Assembly: GCA_020002185.1 (NCBI GenBank)
Contig: CM034539.1
Coordinates: 25,719,532 to 25,783,531 of the forward strand
Reading direction: 5' to 3'
DNA from: Paraescarpia echinospica
Lineage: Eukaryota > Annelida > Polychaeta > Sabellida > Siboglinidae
DNA: 64,000 bases
In this document: piece after piece, positions 51,201 through 63,200 of the stretch
Layout: each line of letters starts with the position of its first letter
Numbering within the stretch: position 1 is the first letter of the stretch
Made by a program: the position numbers and the translations under genes
Notes under the pieces: generated by a model
The model's database searches: none
Seen by the model: the letters and a program-made list of their open reading frames with translations, nothing else
Told to the model about the DNA's origin: nothing

Positions 51201-54200
51201 CTGTAAACCGCATAGTGGTGACATCACCTGAAATAGAACTGGGACCATGTCACTAACATCCTTGTGGGCTCATAAGCACGATTTTGCTATTTGAAGTCGA
51301 TTTCGCTCCTTAACAGTGATCTTGTGTACGGAAAGCAGCTAGTAGCAGAATGCATCTCAAGGACCCTTTCCTCGGTGTATCATGGAAATAGTGTCCTCGG
51401 TGATATGGCAGTGGCTTTCTTTGTTTTGAAAAGCTCCTTAAATTCAACAACGTGAGCTCATTGTCTCAGTGAAACAGTCCTCAGGTATTGAGAGTTTTCA
51501 GTATACAAGAACAAGTCAAAGAATGTAAGTTACACTAGTCTTAGTTGACTGTGCCTGGGCATGTCACCCTGTGCTTGGGTCTGTCGTCCTGTGTCTGGGT
51601 ATGTTACCTTGTGCCTGGGCATGTCACACCATGCCTGGGCATGTTACCATATGCCTGGGTCTGTCACCCTGTTTCTGGGCATGTCACCCTTTATAAATGG
51701 GCCTGTCACCATGTGCCTTAACATGTCAGCCTTTAAGTGGGACTGTCACCCTACACGTGGACATGTCATCCTGTGCATGGACATGTCACTCTGTGACCAG
51801 ACCAGACATGTCAGCCTTTGTGCTAATCATAAATTGATCTGTATTGTACAATGCTTGGTGCTGTTGCAATACTATCGCAGGGGAAAAGTAACATGGCCTT
51901 ATAAGGTAGTGTTGCACTAAGTGCACTAGTAAGTCTACCCTGATAATCTCCCCAAGAAATGTAGAGTCAGCCGGTCTGCAGGGTAAGAGATGTCACCACC
52001 TCCAGTGCCTCCCTTATTTTACTGAAATGGAAAGGTCATAGTGACCTGAGCCACCATCATTGCCAGGCTTAGTATACTTATGTCAGACATTGCGAGGTCA
52101 GTATGACCTGAAGTCGTATTATTGCCGGCTGACAATGCCAGGTCATTGTGACCTAGTGTGAGATGATTGATGACTATATCAGCTTGTATCGGGTCAGGTC
52201 TAATTCCCTCGAGTACACGTGTCCAGTCCTTGGCACTTAATGAAACTGGTGTAAATAATTAATTAAGTTACTTGTTAATTGTCAGCCGAGTTTTTTGTAT
52301 ATTTAATGCAAAATGTTGTATTTTTATCGGTGGTGATGTTATAAAATCAGATTTTGTATTGTACCAACTGATTGCAGTATTTCTGCCATACTGTGGCTGG
52401 TGTATGTATTTCTGCCATACAGGGGCTGGTGTATGTATTTTTGCCAAACAGGGGCTGGTGTATGTATTTCTGCCATACAGGGGCTGGTATATGTTGTTCA
52501 AACATAGATGTAATAGGATGCAAAGTGACATGTGACGTGACTGTTTGTGATGGTGCCACTTGGTTTTGTTGATCCACAATCTTACCCTTATTCACTTTTA
52601 TATGTAACAAATTAAATATACGTTTCTACTATGTTCTTTTTCAATTATCTGGTTGTTCGACCTGCCTTTTAACAGTTTGGAAATATATTTCTTAAGAAAT
52701 ATGATCAGTCTATTCTCCCTATCCCTCCCGTCAATGGTCTTAACAAACCACTTTCTTTTATACATTTTTTATAGATGAAGTTTCTCCATTTTAGGACCAG
52801 TTTAAATTATTAGTTGGTTTAGTATGTAATGGTTACATTTTGTTTTGAATAAATGGTGATTAACTTGCCTAATGGCAAGTTGGAGGTGCAGTGTTTGAAT
52901 AACCAGAGGAATCATTGACAGGAGGCAGACAAAATGTGATGTCAACATACAGTATTCATTCTAATTAGCGTACAGTATGCTTGAAAAATATTTGGTCATT
53001 TGGTGACTTGGATGATGCAAGAGCAGACTTAAAGGAAATAAAAATAAGGCATTAGCTAAAATCCTTTTTCCATGTGTACACACAGTTTAACATTGTATGT
53101 AACATTTGACAACATTAAACAAATACAGAAAAATACATTTGTACCATAAATTCGATTTTAAGCCCGTCTGTGAAGCGATTGCCGCGGAAAATAAAATTTT
53201 AATGAGCGCCTAGATCACGTTGTATCGTGACGTCACTTATGACACACACTCGCATCAGGCCGACCCTTTCCATGCATTCAGACCATGTTTACAAGGATAG
53301 CTTTTGGGTCGAAACGAGCATCAGAATTAGTTATTGTGCAATATTCCGACGTAATTCAAACACTAGTCATCATAGAGGAACAAACATTTATCTTACGGTT
53401 CCACATGAATCAAATTTTATTCAAAACAACGAATGCGAATGGGCCTACAAGTCGACTAGGTTTCGCCGAGCTTGGGCTCGTTTTCAGAATAATTATATAT
53501 CGAATGCAACCAACGGGAGATAATCTACACCAGTAAACATACATAGTAAACAGATATTGTATCCAGCTACAGAAAGTAACATGTATAATCTCATAATATC
53601 AATAGAATATCGATATATGAAGCAGGGGTTGTACAATTTATCATAACAACTTAAATCAGTCAGTAAATTTCCGTTGGTGCCGCTATTTCAGTTGGTAGAT
53701 GCGTTGGTTTCTTGTCATTTATTTTACAATCGGGTGACGCCGGTTCAATCCTGATAGCATGCAAACCATTGATTTTCTTTACACTTTTTTTTTAAATGTT
53801 TTCACGAAGTAATATCAACCAAATCATTAAGTATACTATGATGCACTGTTTATAAATATGTTTTTATTTTTGTAGTAATGATTTATTCGCCACAAAAATG
53901 AAAATATGGTCATTATATATAACGATGTTTCTAAATTGTATTTATCCAGACAGATCTCAATCTGTTTTCACATATATAATTACAATATATTACTGTACAA
54001 TATATTTACAATTAATAAATTATATATCCATTACATTATATTTGTTTGGATAAATACAATTTAGAAACATTGTTATATAATGACCATATTTTCATTTTTG
54101 TGGCGAATAAATAGTTACTACAAAAATAAAAATTATTTACAAACAGTGCATTATAGTATAAAATGACTTTGTTTATATTACTTCGTGAAAACATAAACAA

Positions 54201-57200
54201 AAAAGTGTAAAGAAAATCAAAGGTTTGCATGCTGTCAGGATTGAACCGGCGTCGCCCGATTGTAAAATAAATGACAAGTAACCAACGCGCCTACCCACTG
54301 GGCTAGCGGGACCAACGGAAACTCTCTGACTGATTTAAGTTGTTATGATAAATTGTACAACTCCTTCATATATCGATATTCTAGTGATATTATGAGATTA
54401 TACACGTTACTTTAAGTAGCTGGATACAATATATGTTTGCTATGTATGTTTATTGGTGTAGATTATCTCCCGTTGGTTGCATTCGATATAATTATTCTGA
54501 AAACGAGCCCAAGCTCGGCGAAACCTAGTTGACTTGTTGTAGGCCCATTCGCATTCATTGTTTTGAATAAAATTCGAATCATGTAAGATAAATGTTTGTT
54601 CCTCTATGATGACTAGTGTTTGTATTACGTCGGAATATTGCACAATAACTCTTTCTGACGCTCGTTTCGACCCAAAAGCTATCCTTGTAAACATGCTCTG
54701 AATGCATGGAAAGGGTCGGCCTGATGCGAGTTTGAGTCATAAGTGACGTCACATCTCGGCATCCCGAAAAGCGCGCCAAAAATATGCATATTCGAAAATG
54801 TCCGGATGCACACCATAAAATGTGGAATTTCTAATTCATTGAATTTTTTTGGCTTGGTGGACGTGGAAATAGATAGCAGGATGTAATATAACATGAATTC
54901 GAGCAATATATGTTTTTATTCCCTTTAACTGCACCTGGCTAATTCCACCCAATGTACAAACGATTACTTTATAACTAACGGTGTCCTACACAAGCAACAT
55001 GAGTAACTAAGTAGTATGTTATCTGATATTTTTAATCACTGACGTCTACATTAAAACTCGAAGTCGCAAACATTCTCATATCAGGCCGTGTGTACAGCGT
55101 CATCATGTGGATGTGGCTAACCTGATTTCCAGGGGACCGTTATTTGTATTAAGTCAATTAAAATGGTCTCAACTTTGATACCTCAGTGTGTTAGTTCCAT
55201 CATTCAACATCATCCCAAGCATATTTATATTATGCAAATACAACCATGTTTGTTGTGCAGTACCGCATCGCGCACGTAAAATGAGCGATATAGCAGCGTA
55301 TGTTGATGCATACTAGAGGCCGGTTTCATGAAGTGTACTTAAAGTACTTACTTAGCGTCACGTGTTTTGCGTAACTCGCATAATTTACTAAGACAATCAT
55401 CTTAGTGTTAAGAACGTTCTTAACCGCTTCATGAAACTGGGCCCAGGCCGCTATTTACGCCTTAAAAGTGCACTAAGACGCGATATTCCTAAACATAAAT
55501 ATGCCTGGGATAATGTTGAATTTATACCCTTGCATTCTTATCGTAACAATAATTTTATGACCATTTATCAATGTATTGTGATTGTATTATCCCAGTTATT
55601 TTTATTCAGTCAAGACAATATTTTTCGAACACTCAGTTGCTCAGCTCAGCCACAACGAAACTGCCTATTGCAAGAGAATAAATACTAACTGGTCCCTTAC
55701 TACATAGCTAGCAGTATATTCACCAGGTGGCGCCATCGTCTCACTGTTTGCGCGTGCTAATGATGTGTGGTCAAGAGGATACAAGAACACTGCAGTCTCC
55801 AGATATGTGTGAAAAAATGTTATATAAAAAGATCGTCAAATGTCGCAGTAGTTTGATATCAGGGGAGAGGACATTGCATTCCGAGTTCCCGACATCGCAA
55901 AAAATGGGGGTGTACGCTAATTAGGGCATGTACGCTAATTAGAATGAATACGGTAATTGCCTTGGAGACAGTTGTTACAGTATACTCACAACTGGATAAT
56001 TTGTGTTATGCCCAAAATGTTAATCTCTTGTTCTAAGTTCTAACATTCTTAGCCTATTTTAATACAGTGCCTGATCTCACACTGATTCACGTGACACACT
56101 CTGGCCATAGAACGATATAAACAGTGCAGGTAGATTACACGTTTTTTTATGTAGGTATCTTTTACCAAATTTGTATTTCACCTGTCTGTTTTTATAAGTA
56201 CTTCACTCAAAATGGCTTTCTAATAATTTGTTTCCATGACATTGAACATATCTATTAGAGAGTTTGAATATATCCCTCTACCCTGAATATCTCCCCAACC
56301 TAGTGTCATCTCCACATCATCAGTTACTCTGTTGAGCTAATGGAGGATTAAACAGCATAGAACCTTGTGAAGAAAATTGTATTTTATAAAAAAAATGTTT
56401 GTTGATTAACTCAGGGGTCTTAATGTGTGGAGGTATCTCAGTTTAATAAAATAAATTATTAGAGTCTTCACAAGTCACAACCTACCATATATGATGATTT
56501 TAAATTGCATTTAGCTAGGTTTTTCTGGAACCTATTCCTGAGGGGGGAATATCAAGGTTAAGTGGAAGATACCCAAGAGGGAAGATAACCAGGGGAAGCT
56601 ACACTGTCACACCATACCGACTTAGTGGTGGCACAATAGATGAATAAGGAGTACATGAGGACATCTTATCTTGTCAGCTCAACACACAGGACAATGGACA
56701 AGTGTCTTTGATAGAGTCCTCCAGGAATGTTCATACAAACCTTGGTCATTTCATACTGCATTGTGTTAACACCCATGGCAACTGTGCATGGTGTTTGTTG
56801 ATGCAAAGCTCTGCTTTGTCCCCCGGTTTATCCCAACTGTGTACAGCATTTAGAATGTCCTCATTAAACCTCTTGTTGTATGTACAGGTGCCGCGTATTG
56901 ATTGGAATCGTTTCTGTCACTGAAATGAGTGATCACTTTACTTAGATATATAAATTGCCAAGTCATGGCATGAATAAAGTTTTTCACAGCCATTTCCTGT
57001 TAAGTGGAGTCAACCGACATATTGATTGACCCAATGCAGGTCATATTTATATACATCTCCCTCATTTCAAGAAGATATTTGCGAGAGAGGATATGGGTGT
57101 GTTGACAGCCTGGGTGTGTTATCGTCACTACAATGTTTAGGTTCATGTGAGATGAGGTGTTTTCTTGGAAGCCACTTCAAGCTGCTAGGGCTGGTGCATG

Positions 57201-60200
57201 GACTATACACTCCCTTCATTTGTGGGCAACTTGCAATTGGATCTTTTATCAAAGCATGGGATGTATGCTAGTTCAGCCTTCTCATAGGGATAAATGTCAG
57301 GGACACTAGCCCGGTGGTCCACAGAGAGTTAGAATACAATCCGGGTACAGATCAGTTTTGTTATGCTGTATAACCAATGCTAAAAGTCAAACAATTCCAT
57401 CCAATGTGCAGTTACAATCCAGTTTTAATAGAAACTAAAGTGTGATGTTTGTCTTGTCAGTGACCTGCAGCACTTAGTATTTTTTGTCAACTCATACAAT
57501 TTTCTTTACAAATATCAACATGGAAGATGCCTATAATTTGTGACCCAAACAAGGCGGATTCTGTCTCCACGATCCTTTCATCGTTGAAATGTGCTGCGAA
57601 CTTACAAAGTTTTGTAAGTGTAAGAAGGATTGGAGTTTCATGAATTTACCCGTTTCATGAATTATTTTTGTAGTGTGTAAAAATTCCCAGAAAGAGGGTA
57701 ACATAAAAAAATCACTTGCACTTTATTCATCTATACTGAAGCAGTGATTTAACTGCTTTAAATTCCTTTTCTACAAGTTTTTGTTGAAATACATAATAAT
57801 TAGGTGGGGTGGAATAAACATGTGACGGACAGCGTGCATGATCCTTGCCATTTAACATAGCAAAAGTACTAGCTACATATTGCAATCAGTTCAACTTAGT
57901 GTGAAGCAATGTCTGACACATTATGTAGTGTTCTGTGAACCAGTCGACCCCTGAATGATTCAGTATCTCTCTCTCTCACAGGTGTTAGTCTCGCTGCCAG
58001 ATCATTATAATTACACCAAGATAGGGTGCTTATGTAACTGAGACCAGTGCTGCCACCTACTGACCCGACCTATTGATCTGTGTCTGCAGATTAGCATATG
58101 AAACAGTTGCCACCACAGACTGACTATAAATATCTTTTAATTTGCCCTACATGCAGTTGCTAGTACAGCTTGTTTGAACAGTACTCCATGGCTAACAATT
58201 GTAGTTAGGTTACTTGGTCATATGTTAATAATAATTAGTGTGCAATAATAATAATTAGCTGTAATCACCACCCGTTATTCTGACTTGGCTTGGTAGACGT
58301 CATCTTCTGGTGGTTGGTTTGACATGGTTCAATAAGCATGTTTTGTTTGGTTCAGTTTGGTTCAGAAAGGCAGAAACAGAACACACTTTAATCAGTCAGG
58401 ATAGTTTCTTTAAAAGGCCACATTAATGCCACATACAACCAGTTTTATAATCATTAAGCTGTCCTTCAGCACAGATTTATGTATTTTTGGCAAACTGTTG
58501 GATTCTGTTCACTACTTTAAGCTTATTCTTAATCCTATCTTCAGCAGTTACAATCATTTGACTGAACTGAATGTTTCATTGTAGAGTGGTTATGTTAGTG
58601 GGACTTGTTTGAATGCAAATGATTCCATAAAGAAACCTGGAATGGAACCAGGAAGGGAAGAGGTCAGAGGGAGTGAGTCAGGGGCGGGAGGGAGGGTGTG
58701 AATGAGGGACCAAGAGAGGGAGGGGAAAGGAGAGAGGGAGGGTGGGAAAGAGGGACAAAGAGATGGAGGACATAGGGAGGGAAAGGTGAGGAGGAAGGAT
58801 GGGGATAGGCAGGGAGGAGTGAGAGAGGCATGAAGGATGGAGAGAGGCAGGGAGGGGGGAGAGAGGCAGCGAGGAAGCCAAGGACAGCTGGGTTGACTAA
58901 CTAGTGTCAACCCCAGTAAACATTTCCTAGATGTAGACTTTGACAACAACCAGCTGGCCGCTCTTGCAGAATTCACAGGAAGACCTATATTTGGTTACGT
59001 CAACAGCAGGATGTCCAAGTACTGCAAATGTTGATACATTCTCACAATATCCCAGGGGCACCTGATGGCATTTGTAAGCAGAAACGTGGCAAATGTGTAA
59101 TGTTAGACCATCAGACTTGGGCACAATGAGCCACTTCCTGTAGTGTCAGCCAGTCAGTCTGGAAGTAATCTATAGCGCTGACGCTATTGACAATGGAAAT
59201 GTGACAGTCTGATATCATTCGAACCAATTCTAGGAATGTCATCAAGCAGTTCATTTGACACATGATGTTTGTACTGAGATTGGTTTCGTAGACAGAGAAA
59301 GGGAAGTGTGCACGGTGGCAGATGGGTGACTGGCGTGATCCTATTGAGAGACGCCAGTGCGAGAGTCTGTCTGCTCAGTCCAAGAAACATGACCTTCACC
59401 GTTAGTTGGCCACATTAGCAACTGGCTATGGATAATGAGTGGTGCTTACATAACACTTTCTGTCGGGAGATCGTGCAACATTGTGGATAGTTTCATGCAT
59501 TGGTACATGCTCAGATTCTCGTATACATGTTGGTTCAATAAACATATTCAGTGTTTGTTGTACTGATTATGGTTATGCAACAAAATGTTGATAGCTTAAT
59601 GCAGCTATTATGGATGTCAGGTTAGTGCAAGATTGTTAAAAATACATGGTTCCTGTTGGTCTCGGCTCGCGGGTAAAGACGTCCTACCTGCCTTGCTGTC
59701 TAAATACCTCTGCTAATAGAATTACCATGGTCAGAGACAGTATGTGAGTTTATTAGTAGGCCAAATTATTTAATGCCCAGTATGTTTATGCCACTGGAGT
59801 ATTGATGTTTATAACCACTTTTTGCCTATTGCCTACCTATGCCTTCTTACATTACTGGTGAACAGTATATTTAATAAAATGCCACTTTTCATATACTAAT
59901 TCAACATTTTAAAGTTTTTGGCAGAATACATAGCAATAAAATGTTGATTCTTCTTATTTTGTTATTACCACAGAAAATTCAATTAAAATTTTAAAGTGAA
60001 TTATTGTGAAATATAAATTGTATATGTGCCTCTTCAGTTCGATTGAGTTCACTTGTCTCATTTCAAAGTAATTTTGTGGAAAAGTTAATGTACAATGTGT
60101 ATGACATGCTTCTTCATTTGCAGCATTTTTGGTATGTAGTGTTAACAAAATTTAGGAATTTTAATTGGAACATTCATGTGGATGTGCGATATGATTATAC

Positions 60201-63200
60201 ATGTGTTTCTGTATTGAAGTTGTTGACTTTCCTTGCTCTCTCAAAAACCTTGTGACAGACATATTCAATGGCACAACATTGGCCCATCAGTTGGCTTTGG
60301 CAAGTTACCAGATGAAACTACTAAACTCAATTCTTTCAACCATGTAAGCAAATGTTAAACCTTTTTTAGTCCTTTGGGCTGAAGGTCCAACAGACTTATG
60401 CCATCACTCCACGTCTGCCGTGTGCCATCCACAGTCAGCTGCCATATCTCAGAAACCGTTCAGCAACTTTTTCTATAATTTTGCATAGACATATCTTAGA
60501 GTACTGCCACTATGCACGAGAAATCTGTATTTGATTGAATCATTCTAAGGGCACCTCAGGGCTGGGCTGTTTTGTATTGCCCAGTGTGGGAATGTGAATG
60601 CTTAGTGGGCTTGAGGTATTTTTGGCACTGGGGTGAGACATTTTTATGTAATACACCTTTTGTACCATTACAGGTAATATAATTACCTAAGCACCAAATT
60701 TCTAGTGTATCATGGCACTGTACATTAATATCATGCATACTATAAGCCAACTTTGAATGCATACACTCAATATTTCCATGCTATCCATGTGCATATGCAA
60801 AACCTTCACAGTCATGTTGTTATCATTTTGTTTACACATAAAGACATAATCTGGCATAACGTGATAAGTTTTTGTAGCAGCACATTTGTACTTCCAGTGT
60901 ATCATTGCAACATAACATACATACTGTGTGCCACATTTGAATGTCATGCATGTGATATTTCCAATCCATTTGCATATATAATGTAAAACTTCAACAGCCG
61001 TTTTCTTAATTTTCATTTTTTTACCTCTACCATGTTCAATGCTCCATAACTTCGCCAATTTTTGTAGCAGTCATAATTTTTGAAACCGGGTAAAGCACCC
61101 AACCTTTACAAGAATGTAAGAAAACAATGTTACAATTTTCCGACTTATCACTCATTTGGTCAGCCGGAGATCACATATAGTTCAAAGAACTTCAGGGCCT
61201 CTTGACCCATTTTTAATAAACTGAAGTGTGATGCCGATATTATTGAAGCTAGTTACACATTACAAATTTAGACATTAAAGAACTGGATGCGCAGTGAGCT
61301 ACAGCAGTTGATGTAGCAGCTTTAAATATATTTATAAACAACATATTCCTGGTGATGTCAGTGAGATTTCTACACAGCTTTCTTGTGCGTTTCAGGTGAT
61401 CCGGTGTTCTGGCCGACTCGTCACTGCCAACTACCAATCTCCGTACCTGTCGAGTATCACCCGCAGTTGCCACAACCCGACCTGTCTGCTGCTGGTGGGA
61501 GAGCCGATCCCTCACCCCTCCAACATTGAGGTCCCCCTTGACACCCAGACTTTCCTCAGTCGACACAGCATGGACATGAAGTTCACCTACTGTGACGACA
61601 GGTACGCTTCACTTACCGGGTCCATGTTTAGTATTTCACTGATCGCAACTTTGTAAGGCGCATGTCAAGGAAGTGTGCTAGATAGAAATATTTTATTAGC
61701 AAAATTCATATTACAAAAAAATTGGTAATCAGTGAATCAAGAGTAAGACTTTTGGAAAGGTATATATTTTGAGATTCATCACCACGTATCTTGGGGAAAA
61801 TATATTGCAGCAATGGTACCACCTAGTGAGTGAAACAGGGTAATATAAATTGATGCTAAAAGCAAGTCTGGATCATTATAAAAGTAGGGGAAGGGGGTTG
61901 AACCAGAACTAAATGTATAACTTGTTTAACTTTGCGACCTTATGTGACCATCCCTTACAGCGCATATAATGACATGATTAGTTTATGAATGGATGAAAGT
62001 TGTAATTGTATAAGTGCAAGGACCATGTGTTATGGAGAGTTCTGGTGTTGAAGTGTCTCCCTTGATCTGTAGGATCTACGACCTGCTGGGCTACCGCAGT
62101 GATGACCTCATTGGTCAGTCGGTGTATGAGTACTACCACGCACTGGACAGCGAGGACATGGAGAAGGCCTACAAGAACCGTATGTACACTCGCTATACAC
62201 ATAGAGGCCAATTGGTGCATTGCGATACACAGGTTCATGATACAATACATTGATACACATTACAGTGTATGAATGGATTTTCTAAATATCGATGTGTTGC
62301 AAATTGCAATGTATATAACATGTTTCACCCAACACTTTCTAGTCGTGCTATTTGGTTAAGAGACAGCAAGTTAGTTACACAAGTATCTATTGCTTTCTAG
62401 TTATTCACAGTAACTTATCATCAACATTGTATATCATTTGAGAATAGACTATTTGAAGTGAGCATTATAATGTTAGTACAGTTTCACTGATTGGCAATTA
62501 CATGGTTACTATTTAGCTGATCATAGTAAAGATATCCCCCTGGATTATGCATGATATGATGTAGTAATGAGGTGTAATCATATGAGTGAGACTGGCGGTT
62601 GTTGTTGCAGTGTTCTCACATGGTCAGACTGACCAACAAATATCATCTGATGTAGGTGGTCATTGTTAGTGTTGTCACGTGGTCAGACTGACCAACAAAT
62701 ATCATCTGATGTAGTAATGAGGTTGTGTGATTGTATGAGTAACACTAGTGGTCATTGTTACAGTGTTGTCACGTGGTCAGACTGACCAACAAGTATTATC
62801 TGTTGTAGTAATGAGGTGTGATCGTATGAGTGAGACTGGTGGTCATTGTTGTAGTGTTCTTGCATGGTCAGACTGACCAACAAGTATTATCTGTTGTAGT
62901 AATGAGGTGTGATCGTATGAGTGAGACTGGAGGTCATTGTTCCAGTGTTCTCGCGTGGTCAAACTGACCAACAAGTATCGTCTGATGTAGTAATGAGGTG
63001 TGATCATATGAGTGAGACTGGTGGTCATTGTTGTAGTGTTCTTGCATGGTCAGACTGACCAACAAGTATTATCTGATGTAGTAATGAGGTGTGATCATAT
63101 GAGTGAGACTGGTGGTCATTGTTCCAGTGTTCTCATGTTGTCAAACTGACCATCAAGTATCGTCTGATGTAGTAATGAGGTGTGATCATATGAGTGAGAC

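Larger units (their letters stand above)
53207..54908 (-). mobile_element. Long inverted-repeat (foldback) element, copy 2
   Basis: Arms of roughly 700-850 bp face each other around a loop near 53960-54040. Markers such as GTGACGTCACTTATGAC, TTCGCCGAGCTTGGGCTCG and ATGAAAATATGGTCATTATA appear in both arms in opposite orientation. The right arm, read inverted, matches copy 1 from its left edge, including about 30 bp (GGAATAAAAACAT...) that in copy 1 belong to LINE-like sequence. Protein-like frames in the arms mirror each other and lack known domains. Confidence 0.82.
52948..55955. mobile_element. 3-kb element with TIR TACAGTATTCATTCTAATTA, composite
   Basis: The left end (52948-52976, TACAGTATTCATTCTAATTA then GCGTACA) is matched inverted at 55928-55955 (GTACGCTAATTAGAATGAAT then ACGGTA). 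Same family as 7400-7798, with which it shares internal words at both ends, and as 17969-21331. It carries the second foldback, a MITE and a MITE nested in that MITE, so it is mostly filled by later insertions. No transposase seen. Confidence 0.62.

Noticed and set aside
51561..51920. 119-codon frame with repeated MS/GMS words
   Set aside because: Arises from the imperfect 20-bp tandem repeat in intron 4.
32137..54326. Genuine tRNA genes at the four A/B-box blocks
   Set aside because: Acceptor and anticodon stems do not close, and the blocks are parts of mobile inverted-repeat arms.
31546..54908. Apparent inversion of the central loop between foldback copies 1 and 2
   Set aside because: Explained by copy 2 being inserted in the opposite orientation as a whole; its outer edges are also swapped.
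58590..58976. Pro/Ser/Leu-rich minus-strand frames
   Set aside because: Translation of the complement of a purine tract; low complexity.
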